From Herbaspirillum sp. ASV7 (GTDB taxonomy: Bacteria; Pseudomonadota; Gammaproteobacteria; Burkholderiales; Burkholderiaceae_D): a stretch of DNA of 64,000 nt. The position numbers were made by a program, and so were the translations under genes. This document shows positions 19,503 to 27,885 of the stretch, in pieces; positions within the stretch are counted from its first letter, which is position 1, and every line of letters begins with the position of its first letter. Below the pieces are notes generated by a model. The model was not told where the DNA came from. It worked only from the letters and a program-made list of their open reading frames with translations, and searched no databases. The DNA is taken from NCBI RefSeq assembly GCF_016429215.1, contig NZ_JAELUH010000001.1:1-64000 (forward strand). Reading direction: 5' to 3'.

Positions 19503-20447
19503 ATGAGCGCCACCCCGTCCACCCCTGCTCTGCCCGCCGCATCCCCGCTGCTGACCATCGACCCGCGCTTTGCCGCCCTGGTGATCCCCAGCACGCGTCT
19601 GGATTGCCTGCATACCGGCAGCCGCTGGACCGAGGGGCCGGTCTACCTGCCCGCCACCGATGAACTGGTCTGGAGCGATATCCCCAACAATCGCCTGCTG
19701 CGCTGGTCCGAAGGCGCGGGCAGCGGGGTGTTCCGCCAACCCTCGGGTTTCAACAATGGCAACACCCTGGACCGTGAGGGCCGTATCGTCAGCTGCCTGC
19801 ACGGTGCGCGCGCCGTGGTGCGCACCGAACATGACGGCAGCCGCACGGTGCTGGCCTCGCACTGGGAGGGCAAGCGCCTCAATTCGCCCAATGACGTGGT
19901 GGTCAAGTCGGATGGCTCGATCTGGTTCACCGACCCGTCCTACGGCATCGATAGCGATTACGAAGGCTACAAGGCCGACAGCGAGATCGGCGGCTGCCAT
20001 GTCTATCGCATCGACGGCCAGAGCGGCGAACTGGACATGGTCAGCAGCGACTTCGAGCGTCCCAACGGCCTGGCCTTCTCGCCCGACGAGAGCCGCCTCT
20101 ATATCGCCGATACCGGCCGCACCCATCGCGCCAACGGGCCGCATCACATCCGCGTCTTCGACGTGATCGACGGCCGCACGCTGTCCGGCGGGGAGGTCTT
20201 TGCGATCGTCTCGCCGGGACTGGCCGACGGTTTCCGCGTGGACGAGCGCGGCAATGTCTGGACCAGCGCCGGCGACGGTGTGCACTGCTATGCCGCCGAT
20301 GGCGCGCTGCTGGGCAAGATCCTGGTGCCGGAGGTGGTGTCCAACGTCTGCTTTGGCGGGCCGCGCCTGAATCGTCTCTTCATCACCGCGACCACGTCGC
20401 TGTATGCCATCTATCTGGCCGTCAACGGTGCACGGCGCCCCGCCTGA
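19503..20447 (+). CDS. SMP-30/gluconolactonase/LRE family hydrolase
   Basis: Six-bladed beta-propeller lactonase of 314 residues. Family signatures: WTEGPVYLP near residue 42 (metal Glu), LNSPNDVVV with metal Asn, GSIWFTDPSYGI, ERPNGLAFSPDE and DGFRVDERGNVWTS. Probably hydrolyses a sugar lactone; the substrate is not evident. Start ATG with AAGGAG 5 nt upstream. Convergent with the amino-acid ABC operon and divergent from hemN, with no gene partner. Confidence 0.88.
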   Translation: MSATPSTPALPAASPLLTIDPRFAALVIPSTRLDCLHTGSRWTEGPVYLPATDELVWSDIPNNRLLRWSEGAGSGVFRQPSGFNNGNTLDREGRIVSCLHGARAVVRTEHDGSRTVLASHWEGKRLNSPNDVVVKSDGSIWFTDPSYGIDSDYEGYKADSEIGGCHVYRIDGQSGELDMVSSDFERPNGLAFSPDESRLYIADTGRTHRANGPHHIRVFDVIDGRTLSGGEVFAIVSPGLADGFRVDERGNVWTSAGDGVHCYAADGALLGKILVPEVVSNVCFGGPRLNRLFITATTSLYAIYLAVNGARRPA

Positions 20448-20462
20448 ACGGGGCGCGCTACC

Positions 20463-21146
20463 TCACCGGGCCACGCGTCGGCGATAACGCCGCACCATCA
20501 GCGACATGGAAAAACAGAGCACGAAGTAGGTCGCCCCGGCCACGAAGAGCAGTTCGATGATGCGGCCGTTGCGCTCGCCGATGCTGTAGGCCCGGCCGAA
20601 GAAATCGGCCAGCGCGCTCACATAGACCAGCGAGGTATCCTGAAACAGCACGATGCCCTGCGTGAGCAGCAGCGGCACCATGTTGCGGAAAGCCTGCGGC
20701 AGCACCACCATGCCCATGGCCTGCGGATAGGTCAGCCCCAGCGCATAGGCCGCCGCCATCTGGCCGCGCGGGACGCTATTGATGCCGGCGCGGATGATCT
20801 CGGCATAATAGGCCGCCTCGAAGAGCGCAAAGGCCACCAGCGCCGAGGTCATGCGCAGGTCATTGGCCGGTGACAGGCCAAAGATCTTTTGCAGCAGTTG
20901 CGGCACGATCAGGAAGAACCACAACAGCACCATCACCAGAGGGATAGAGCGGAACAGGTTCACGTAGCCCGCCGCAAACCAGCGCAGCGGCGCCTGCCGC
21001 GACAGCCGCATCATGGCCAGCAGCGTGCCCCAGACGATGCCGAAGACGATCGCCACCAGCGTGATCTTGAGCGACACCAGCATGCCCTCACCCAGCACCC
21101 GGATAGCGGCCGGCGTGACGGCGGTGAAATCGAATTCATAGGCCAT
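20463..21146 (-). CDS. Amino acid ABC transporter permease (GltK-like)
   Basis: Inner-membrane permease of the His/Glu/Asp family, 227 residues with about five helices. Contains the HisM-type coupling loop [43 protein letters not shown]. Last gene of the operon, 9 nt after its sister permease. No ATP-binding gene follows; a convergent lactonase lies beyond. Confidence 0.9.
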   Translation of the reverse strand: MAYEFDFTAVTPAAIRVLGEGMLVSLKITLVAIVFGIVWGTLLAMMRLSRQAPLRWFAAGYVNLFRSIPLVMVLLWFFLIVPQLLQKIFGLSPANDLRMTSALVAFALFEAAYYAEIIRAGINSVPRGQMAAAYALGLTYPQAMGMVVLPQAFRNMVPLLLTQGIVLFQDTSLVYVSALADFFGRAYSIGERNGRIIELLFVAGATYFVLCFSMSLMVRRYRRRVAR

Positions 21147-21155
21147 GGCGCTTCC

Positions 21156-21881
21156 TCATTTCCCGACCAGGCCGGGCAGGCTGGTCCTGTGTTCCAGCAC
21201 GCGCATGAGACTCATGACGCTGATGTTGATGAGCATGTAGGCCAGCGTGACGGCGATGAAGGCCTCATACGGTTGCGCCGTGTAGTCCACCAGCTGCCGC
21301 CCCTGTGCGGCCAGCTCCAGCAGGCCGATGGTGGAGGCCACCGCCGAGTTCTTGAAAATGTTCAGGAATTCCGAGGTCAGCGGTGGCAGCACCACGCGCA
21401 TGGCCATGGGCAGCAGCACATAGCGGTAGGTCTGCGCCAGCGTGAGTCCCAGCGCCAGGCCGGCGCCGCGCTGGCCGCGCGGCAGCGACTCGATGCCCGA
21501 ACGCACCTGCTCGCACACGCGTGCCGCCGTGAACATGCCCAGGCACAGCATGGCCATGAGGAACTGCTGCAGCATCGGCGGCAGCGCCTTGATGGTTTCT
21601 CCCCCCGGCAGCAGTTCGGGCATGGCGAAATACCAGATGAAGATCTGCACCAGCAGGGGCACGTTACGGAACAATTCCACGTAACAGGCTGCCAGGCCCG
21701 AGATCAACCGGTTGGGCAAGGTCCGCATGACCCCGAGCATCACGCCCAGCAGCAAGGCCAGCAACCAGGCCGACAGCCCCAGCGCAATCGTCACGCCCAA
21801 TCCCGAGAGCAGCCAGTCCAGGTAGGTCTGGCCGGCGCTGGGCGCCTGCAGGAATACCGACCATTGCCATTGGTATGCCAT
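21156..21881 (-). CDS. Amino acid ABC transporter permease (GltJ-like)
   Basis: 241-residue permease with the same fold and a longer N-terminus, with coupling loop EQVRSGIESLPRGQRGAGLALGLTLAQTYRYVLLPMAMR. The ATG giving MAYQWQWSVF has GGAG upstream; the frame is open 26 codons earlier inside the preceding gene. Pairs with the GltK-like subunit. Confidence 0.9.
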   Translation of the reverse strand: MAYQWQWSVFLQAPSAGQTYLDWLLSGLGVTIALGLSAWLLALLLGVMLGVMRTLPNRLISGLAACYVELFRNVPLLVQIFIWYFAMPELLPGGETIKALPPMLQQFLMAMLCLGMFTAARVCEQVRSGIESLPRGQRGAGLALGLTLAQTYRYVLLPMAMRVVLPPLTSEFLNIFKNSAVASTIGLLELAAQGRQLVDYTAQPYEAFIAVTLAYMLINISVMSLMRVLEHRTSLPGLVGK

Positions 21882-21900
21882 CGTTGTCTCCAGTACGCCC

Positions 21901-22482
21901 TCAGGGCGTGGGGCCAGGTTCGGCGAAAGGCAGATCGCCTTCGCCCTGTCCTTCGGCACGCATGCCGAAGGTATTCAAGGTCATCGCCACCAGGGCGTAG
22001 TAGCCCAGCAGGCCCACCAGGTTGACCACCACCTGCAGGCCGAAGCGCTCGCAGGCAGCGGCATAGGTGCCATCGGAGACCCGCTTGTCGCGATACAGCT
22101 CACGGGCGAAGTCCCAGATGATGCGCTCGTCCTGATGCGGGAAATCCGGCTCCTCGCCGCGCCGGATCTGCTCGGCCACTTCCGGCGCCAGACCGGCCTG
22201 CACCGCGATGGGCAGATGGATATGCCACTCCGCCTGCGACTGCCAGGCCTGCGCCGTGGCCAGGATGGCCAGTTCCGACAGGTGCAGCGACAGGCCGGTG
22301 TCGTAACGGCAGAACGCCCCCAGCCGCTGCGCCAGTTCGCCCAGCACCGGACTGTGGATCCAGGCCACGAAAGGTCCGTTGAGGTTCTTGCGCGGCCCGG
22401 CCAGGATGGCATCGAGCATGGCGGTCTGCTCGGGTGTCATCTGCTCGCGCGCGATGGCGGGCAGGCGCTGGGGTTGGCTCAT
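21901..22482 (-). CDS. Carboxymuconolactone decarboxylase (AhpD-fold) family protein
   Basis: 193-residue all-helical protein: LSLHLSELAILATAQAWQSQAEWHIHLPIAVQAGL is the CMD core. The redox CxxC of AhpD is absent, so a peroxidase role is unlikely and a decarboxylase/isomerase-like function in catabolism is more plausible. Embedded between the binding protein and the permeases of the ABC operon, which implies a step in breakdown of the imported compound. The substrate is unknown. Confidence 0.8.
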   Translation of the reverse strand: MSQPQRLPAIAREQMTPEQTAMLDAILAGPRKNLNGPFVAWIHSPVLGELAQRLGAFCRYDTGLSLHLSELAILATAQAWQSQAEWHIHLPIAVQAGLAPEVAEQIRRGEEPDFPHQDERIIWDFARELYRDKRVSDGTYAAACERFGLQVVVNLVGLLGYYALVAMTLNTFGMRAEGQGEGDLPFAEPGPTP

Positions 22483-22515
22483 GCGGATCTCCTGGTCAGT
22501 AGGGTGTGGCGAAGT

Positions 22516-23433
22516 TCAGTCCATGGGCTTGTCGCTGGGTGCGGCGTACAGCTGGGTGACCGTCTCCGACATCGGGAAATTGAAACTCACGTTCTTGGGT
22601 GGAATCGGGAAGGTAAACCATTTCGCATACATCTTCCGGATCTCGCCACTCTTCATCAGGCCCGTGAGGGTCTGGTCCACCAGCTGCTTGAACGGTGCAT
22701 CGTCCTTGCGCACCATGAAGGCATAGGGTTCGGCGCCGAAGGGGTTGCCGGTCAGGACCCAGTCGTCGGGCTTTTGCGCCGTGGTGCGCGCCCCGGCCAG
22801 CAGCACGTCATCCATCACATAGGCCGCCACCCGTCCCGATTGCAGGATCAGGAAGGCCTCGCCGTAATCCTTGGCGCTCTGGATCTGCATGTTCATCTTG
22901 CGATGCTCGTTGAGATTGCGCAGCAGCTGTTCGGAACTGGTGCCGGCATTGGTCACCACGGCCTTTCCGGCCAGGTCGGGGAAGTCCTTGATGCCGCTGT
23001 TGCGCCGGGTCAGGATGCGGCTGCTGGCCACGAAGAAATTGGTGGCAAACGAGACCTGCTGCCAGCGGTTCTTGAGGTTGCTGGTCACGCCGCATTCCAG
23101 GTCGATGGTGCCATTCTGCAGCAGGGGCGTGCGGTTCTGCGAGGTCACGGGGACCATGCGCACCTCCAGCTTGGGCGCGCCGATCCTGGCCTTCACCGCA
23201 TCGATGACCTTGTTGCACAGGTCCTGCGAATAACCGATCACCTGCTGGTTTTCGTCGTAGTACGAAAACGGGATGGAACTGGTGCGGTGGCCGATGGCGA
23301 TCAGGTTGGCGTCCTTGATCTTCTGCAACGTCGGACCCAGCGCGGCATCGGCCGCACAGGCCGACGACGGCAGAACGGACAACATCATGGACAGCAGTGC
23401 GGCCGGTGCGGCCAGCTTGACTAGGTGCTTCAT
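22516..23433 (-). CDS. Glutamate/aspartate-type ABC substrate-binding protein
   Basis: Periplasmic binding protein of 305 residues, SBP family 3. A signal peptide of ~28 residues ends SSACA-ADAA. Ligand-loop motifs include IAIGHRTSSIPFSYYDENQQVIGYSQDLC and DLECGVTSNLKNRW, as in GltI/DEBP. AAGGAGGG upstream of the ATG. It lies second in the aminotransferase-led operon. The actual ligand may be an amino acid that the aminotransferase acts on. Confidence 0.88.
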   Translation of the reverse strand: MKHLVKLAAPAALLSMMLSVLPSSACAADAALGPTLQKIKDANLIAIGHRTSSIPFSYYDENQQVIGYSQDLCNKVIDAVKARIGAPKLEVRMVPVTSQNRTPLLQNGTIDLECGVTSNLKNRWQQVSFATNFFVASSRILTRRNSGIKDFPDLAGKAVVTNAGTSSEQLLRNLNEHRKMNMQIQSAKDYGEAFLILQSGRVAAYVMDDVLLAGARTTAQKPDDWVLTGNPFGAEPYAFMVRKDDAPFKQLVDQTLTGLMKSGEIRKMYAKWFTFPIPPKNVSFNFPMSETVTQLYAAPSDKPMD

Positions 23434-23470
23434 CGTTGAACCCTCCTTGGAAAATGCGATATCCCGCTAC

Positions 23471-24793
23471 TCAGGCCAGAGACGCCGTCACGGCTTCACC
23501 AAGCCGCTGCACGATCTCGCTGATATCGGCCGGCGTGGCAATGAAGGGCGGTGCCAGCAAGACGTGGTCGCCTCGGCGGCCATCGATGGTGCCTCCCATC
23601 GGATACACCAGCAGGCCGCGCTGCATGGCTTCGGACTTGATCCTGGCATGCGTGCGCAGGGACGGATCGAGCGGCGCCTTGCTGGCCCGGTCAGCCACCA
23701 GCTCGACGCCGACGAAGAGGCCACGGCCACGGATATCACCCACGTTGGCGTGCCCGGCGAAGGCCTGGTGCAGCTCGGCGCGCAATTGCTCACCGCGCTG
23801 GCGCACGTTCGCAAGCAAGCCCTCCTCCTGGATGGTCTTCTGCACCGCCACGGCGGCGGCGCAGGCGGTGGCGTGGCCGATGTAGGTATGTCCATGCTGG
23901 AAGAAGCCGGAGCCCTGCAGCACCGCGTCATAGATGCGGTCGCTGCACAGCATGGCGCCGATGGGCTGGTAGCCCGCGCCCAGGCCCTTGGCGATGGCCA
24001 GGATGTCGGGCACGACATCGTCTTCCTCGCAGGCGAACAGGTAGCCGGTACGCCCCATGCCGGACATGACTTCATCCAGGATCAGCAAGACGCCGTACTT
24101 GTCGCACACCGCCCGGATCTTGCGGAAGTAGTCCGCCACCGGCGGCACGGCACCGGCGGTGGCCCCGACCACGGTCTCGGCCACGAAGGCGGCGACCTGG
24201 TCGGCGCCCAGGTCGATGATCTTCTGCTCCAGTTCATCGGCCAGGCGCTGCACGTACTGCGCATCGCTTTCACCCTCGGCGCGGTCGCGATAGGCATAGC
24301 AGGGCGCGACGTGATGGGCCTCGATCAGCAGAGGCAGGAACATCTCGCGGCGCCAGGCATTGCCGCCGATGGCCAGCGCGCCCAGGGTGTTGCCGTGGTA
24401 GCTCTGGCGCCGGGCGATCACATGGCGACGTTGCGGCTGTCCCACCTCGACGTGGTACTGGCGCGCCAGCTTCAGCGCGGCCTCCACCGCCTCGGAGCCG
24501 CCGGAGAGGAAATAGACGTGATTGAGCGCCCCCGGCGCGGCCTCGGCCAGCATGGCCGCCAGCTCCTCGGCCGGGGCCGTGGTGAAGAAGGAGGTATGGG
24601 CATAGGCCAGCTCTGAGACCTGCTTGCGGATGGCTTCCACCACGCGGGGATGGCCATGCCCCAGGCAAGACACCGCCGCACCACCGGAAGCGTCGAGATA
24701 GCGCTTGCCCTGCTGGTCGATGAGCATCATGCCCTCCCCGGCCACGGCCATGGGGAGTTTGCTGCGAGGGTTGCGATGAAATACATGGGTCAT
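23471..24793 (-). CDS. Class III PLP aminotransferase
   Basis: Fold-type I omega-type aminotransferase of 440 residues. LSGGSEAVEAALKLARQY binds the PLP phosphate, LILDEVMSGMGRTG holds the PLP-stacking Asp, and AIAKGLGAGYQPIGA carries the Schiff-base lysine. Related to the beta-alanine/GABA/diamine group; the substrate is not certain. The start chosen is MTHVFHRNP with AGGA upstream. It heads the operon aminotransferase, binding protein, CMD protein and two permeases. Two RpiR-type palindromes stand 33-106 bp upstream. Confidence 0.88.
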   Translation of the reverse strand: MTHVFHRNPRSKLPMAVAGEGMMLIDQQGKRYLDASGGAAVSCLGHGHPRVVEAIRKQVSELAYAHTSFFTTAPAEELAAMLAEAAPGALNHVYFLSGGSEAVEAALKLARQYHVEVGQPQRRHVIARRQSYHGNTLGALAIGGNAWRREMFLPLLIEAHHVAPCYAYRDRAEGESDAQYVQRLADELEQKIIDLGADQVAAFVAETVVGATAGAVPPVADYFRKIRAVCDKYGVLLILDEVMSGMGRTGYLFACEEDDVVPDILAIAKGLGAGYQPIGAMLCSDRIYDAVLQGSGFFQHGHTYIGHATACAAAVAVQKTIQEEGLLANVRQRGEQLRAELHQAFAGHANVGDIRGRGLFVGVELVADRASKAPLDPSLRTHARIKSEAMQRGLLVYPMGGTIDGRRGDHVLLAPPFIATPADISEIVQRLGEAVTASLA

Positions 24794-24826
24794 GGGAGGA
24801 TCCTTGCGTTGCATGAACTGAAATCA

Positions 24827-24899
24827 CGCAACATTCGTTGCGCATTCACTATGTGGCGCAATATAGATGAAGCCCACCCATCATGCAACATATGTTGCA
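24827..24899 (-). promoter_or_regulatory. Two RpiR operators before the aminotransferase operon
   Basis: CGCAAC-ATTC-GTTGCG (24827-24842) and TGCAAC-ATAT-GTTGCA (24884-24899), both perfect 6+4+6 palindromes 57 bp apart. The same site stands before the rpiR gene. The remaining 304-bp region 24794-25097 shows no gene. Confidence 0.7.
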
Positions 24900-25097
24900 C
24901 ATAAATTTAATAATGATTTTTTTGGTGCGGACGCAGCATGATTGTGGTGCAGGACCAGGGCGCCGGGCACGGCGATGGCGCATCTACGACGCTATCGCCG
25001 CGCAACATGCGTCATATCAAAAGGGAAAGCGGGAGAGGAAGGCGGCAGGAGAATGCGGGAAACCCACCGGCAGGCGTCTGGCGCCCGCCGGGGAAGT

Positions 25098-25976
25098 TCA
25101 GCGGCTGACGTAGGCGCCGGTGCGGTGGAGCTGGCCTTCCGCCACTTCCAGGCGCTTGACGGCATGGTCGTCATCGATGGAGATGACCAGTTCGATCAGG
25201 CTTTCTGCCACCGCTGTGGCAGCCGCCATCGAGGGAAAGAACGACGGGCTGTCATGCGAGAACAGCAGGCAATGGTCGGCCTTGAGCGCGATCGGCGCCA
25301 CCGCGCTGTCGGTCAGGGCGATGAGCCGGGCGCCGGCCTCCTTGGCCACCTCCGCCACCCGCACGGCCTCGGCCGAATAGGGGGCGAAGCTGACCACCAC
25401 CACCGCATCCTGAGGTGCGATGGCGCGCAACTCCAGTTCGAGTGCGCCTTCGCTGGCACGCACCAGCGATACCGTGGGACGGAACAGGCGATACAGGTAG
25501 TGCAGCAGGAAGGAAATGCTGAACGCCGCCCGGAAGCCCGCAATATGCACATGACGCGCCTTGGCCAGGGCACGCGCAGCGGCCAGCATGCGGTCGGCAC
25601 TCTTGGGTTCGGAGGCATCGAGGTTGGCGCGCTGGGCCTCAAACAGCTCGGCCACCAGCTTGTCGCTGTTGCTGCGACGGACGATGTTCTTGGCCTTGAA
25701 GGCGTAGGCCTTGGGCTCGCCCGCCAGGCGTTCGACGAACAGCGAGCGTAACTCGGCCCAGCCAGCAAAGCCCAGGTATTGGGCCAGCCGCACGAAGGTC
25801 GAGGGTTGCACCTGCGCGCGTTGCGACAGCGCGCGCATGGTCGAGACGGCCACCTCGCCCGGGTTATCCAGCAGGAAGGCGGCCCCCGCCTGGAACTGCG
25901 GCCGCATGTCGTTGAAGCGTTCGCGTATGGACGCTTCCAGTTCACTGAAACTGCGGGGAGGATGGGCAAGACTCAT
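25098..25976 (-). CDS. RpiR/MurR family transcriptional regulator
   Basis: 292-residue regulator with an N-terminal RpiR helix-turn-helix (AAFLLDNPGEVAVSTMRALSQRAQVQPSTFVRLAQYLGF) and a C-terminal SIS sugar-phosphate domain (VHIAGFRAAFSISFLLHYL, VVVVSFAPYSAEAVRVAEVAKEAGARLIALTDS). The start MSLAHPP has no clear ribosome site. It sits directly upstream of the aminotransferase/ABC operon on the same strand and shares its operator sequence there and at its own promoter, so it probably controls both. Despite the SIS domain, the regulated genes concern amino compounds. Confidence 0.88.
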   Translation of the reverse strand: MSLAHPPRSFSELEASIRERFNDMRPQFQAGAAFLLDNPGEVAVSTMRALSQRAQVQPSTFVRLAQYLGFAGWAELRSLFVERLAGEPKAYAFKAKNIVRRSNSDKLVAELFEAQRANLDASEPKSADRMLAAARALAKARHVHIAGFRAAFSISFLLHYLYRLFRPTVSLVRASEGALELELRAIAPQDAVVVVSFAPYSAEAVRVAEVAKEAGARLIALTDSAVAPIALKADHCLLFSHDSPSFFPSMAAATAVAESLIELVISIDDDHAVKRLEVAEGQLHRTGAYVSR

Positions 25977-26014
25977 GAAGATGACCAGGATCGGACGATG
26001 ACCGCCCGATGTTA

Positions 26015-26056
26015 GCAAACATTTGCCCGGACGATGCAACATCTGTTGCATCGTCC
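26015..26056 (-). promoter_or_regulatory. RpiR autoregulatory operator
   Basis: GGACGATGCAACA-TC-TGTTGCATCGTCC (26029-26056) is a perfect 13-bp inverted repeat containing TGCAAC-ATCT-GTTGCA, the same core as the two sites before the aminotransferase gene. A weaker copy, GCAAACATTTGC, lies at 26015-26026. Placed between yddG and rpiR. Confidence 0.7.
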
Positions 26057-26063
26057 CGTTGAA

Positions 26064-26951
26064 TCAGGCTTTCGCCCGGGTCGCCAGCCAGCACAGGATG
26101 GAGCCGGCACAGACCAGCGCAGCCCCGACCCAGAAGGAAGCAGGCAAAGGCGCATGCAACAACAGCGCCGACAGGGCCGAGGAAAACACCGGGATGAAAT
26201 ACGAGGCACCGGCCAGCACGGTGACATTGCCATGCAGGATACCGACGTTCCAGGCGGCGTAGCCCAAGCCCATGGCCGCTGCCGCCAGCAGCAGGTAGAC
26301 CAGCGCCGGCACACTGACGGACAGCTCGCCGCCATGGCCGCCCAGCAGGAACTTCAGCCACAGCAACAGCGCCACCATCATGAAGAAAGGCGTGACACCG
26401 TTCTGCCCCCGCGCCATACGCGCGGTCACCGTGCAATAGGCCGCCCAGATCAGGGCGCCGGCAAAGGCCAGCCCATAGCTCAGCGGATTGTCGCGCACAT
26501 TGTCCAGCATGCCCCACACATCCAGCCCCTGGTCGCCGCCCAGCACCCAGCAGATGCCCAGCATGGAAAGGATGAAACCGGGCAGCACCAGCAGCGAGGC
26601 GCGCTGGCGCCCGAACAGGATGGCCGCCACCAGCGTGAAGGTCGGCCACAGGTAATTGACCATGCCGACCTCGATGGCCTGGCGCCCGGTATGGGCATAG
26701 CCAATGGACAGCGCCAGGCACAGCTCATAAGCCACGAAGAGCACGCTGCCCCAGAACAGGTATCTCCTCGGGAAAGCCGAGAGCCGGGGAAAGCCCACCG
26801 ACAACAGCAGGATCACCGACGCCACGGTATAGATGGCAGCGGCCCCGCCGGTGGCCCCCAGGTGTTCGCTCACGCCCCGGATCAGGGCGACGATGGCGCT
26901 CCACAACACGAGCGCCGTCAATCCGATGAGCGTTGCCTTCTTGCTATTCAT
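26064..26951 (-). CDS. yddG: YddG-type aromatic amino acid exporter (DMT/EamA)
   Basis: Ten-helix inner-membrane exporter of 295 residues. It matches E. coli YddG in many stretches: KATLIGL..VLWS, LIRGVSE, QAIEVGMVNYLWP, CWVLGGD, IWAAYCTVT and GYAAWNVGILHGNVT, ending SILCWLATR. YddG exports aromatic amino acids and related compounds. AGGA precedes the ATG. Upstream of rpiR on the same strand, 87 bp apart with the RpiR operator between. Confidence 0.92.
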   Translation of the reverse strand: MNSKKATLIGLTALVLWSAIVALIRGVSEHLGATGGAAAIYTVASVILLLSVGFPRLSAFPRRYLFWGSVLFVAYELCLALSIGYAHTGRQAIEVGMVNYLWPTFTLVAAILFGRQRASLLVLPGFILSMLGICWVLGGDQGLDVWGMLDNVRDNPLSYGLAFAGALIWAAYCTVTARMARGQNGVTPFFMMVALLLWLKFLLGGHGGELSVSVPALVYLLLAAAAMGLGYAAWNVGILHGNVTVLAGASYFIPVFSSALSALLLHAPLPASFWVGAALVCAGSILCWLATRAKA

Positions 26952-27099
26952 TGTTCCTGCTCGCCAATTTTCAAATCGCAGGAGTGTAACGCTTAACCGT
27001 CACGCACGAGCAGGCGGCATCAACGGCGACGGCGTGCCGTGGTAAAGTAGCGCCCCTGACGCCTTGCCCGGCGCAATCGCAGCCGGCAGGGATATCTCC

Positions 27100-27131
27100 A
27101 TGGGTTCCCTAACCCCATCCATCAAAAAGGT
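27100..27131 (+). promoter_or_regulatory. preQ1-I riboswitch (translational)
   Basis: Compact H-type pseudoknot aptamer. P1 is ATGGG/CCCAT (27100-27104 with 27114-27118), the loop contains TTCCCTAAC, and after CCATC comes the A-rich strand AAAAAGGT. This resembles the Thermoanaerobacter tengcongensis preQ1-I element (GGGT...TAACCCCA...AACAAAAcAAGG). The P2 pairing of the loop ACC with GGT captures AAGG (27127-27130), the Shine-Dalgarno 5 nt before the transporter ATG, so preQ1 would block translation. The downstream gene is a queuosine-precursor transporter, which fits. Confidence 0.82.
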
Positions 27132-27135
27132 CCAC

Positions 27136-27792
27136 ATGACGACTCTCGACTTGCGCCGGCACGCGGCTGTGCTGGCTTGGCTTTCGCTGTTCCACCTGCT
27201 GGTGATCACCTCCAGCAACTATCTGGTGCAATTGCCGGTATCCATCTTCGGCCTGCATACCACCTGGGGTGCATTCAGCTTCCCGTTCATCTTCCTGGCC
27301 ACCGACCTGACGGTGCGCTTCTTCGGCGCGCCGCTGGCCCGACGCATCATCTTCGCGGTGATGCTGCCGGCGCTGTTCATTTCCTACGGCGTCTCGGCAT
27401 TGTTCTACCAGGGCCAATGGCAGGGTATCGGCGCGCTGGCGCATTTCAACCTGTTCGTGGCGCGCATTGCCGCGGCCAGCTTCATGGCCTATGTGCTGGG
27501 GCAGGTACTGGACGTGCAGGTCTTCAATCGCCTGCGCGCGTCGCGCCATTGGTGGCTGGCGCCGACGGTGTCGATGATCTTCGGCAATGCCAGCGACACC
27601 GTCGCCTTCTTCAGCATCGCCTTCTGGCGCAGCAGCGATCCTTTCATGGCCACGCACTGGGTGGAGATCGCCCTGGTGGATTACGGCTTCAAGATCGCCA
27701 TCAGCCTGCTGTTCTTCCTGCCGGCCTATGGCGCCATCATGTCGGTGCTCAAGAGCTGGTTCCAGCCGACCGCACGCGCCGATTTGGCCTAG
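27136..27792 (+). CDS. yhhQ: YhhQ family queuosine precursor (preQ0/preQ1) transporter
   Basis: 218-residue inner-membrane protein (COG1738) with about six helices: LLVITSSNYLVQLPVSIFGLHTTWGAFSFPFIFLATDLTVRFFG is the family's characteristic first part, and PTVSMIFGNASDTVAFFSIAFW is also conserved. Salvages 7-deazaguanine precursors for queuosine tRNA modification. The ATG at 27136 follows AAGG, which lies inside the riboswitch; an in-frame ATG at 27100 is part of the aptamer and is not the start. Confidence 0.92.
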   Translation: MTTLDLRRHAAVLAWLSLFHLLVITSSNYLVQLPVSIFGLHTTWGAFSFPFIFLATDLTVRFFGAPLARRIIFAVMLPALFISYGVSALFYQGQWQGIGALAHFNLFVARIAAASFMAYVLGQVLDVQVFNRLRASRHWWLAPTVSMIFGNASDTVAFFSIAFWRSSDPFMATHWVEIALVDYGFKIAISLLFFLPAYGAIMSVLKSWFQPTARADLA

Positions 27793-27885
27793 GGCCTGCA
27801 GCGATTCGCATCCAACGGTAAACTGGCGACTTTGTGTGACTTCCTGCTCACACACCCTCTCCACTACCTCCACTCTGGATCACGC

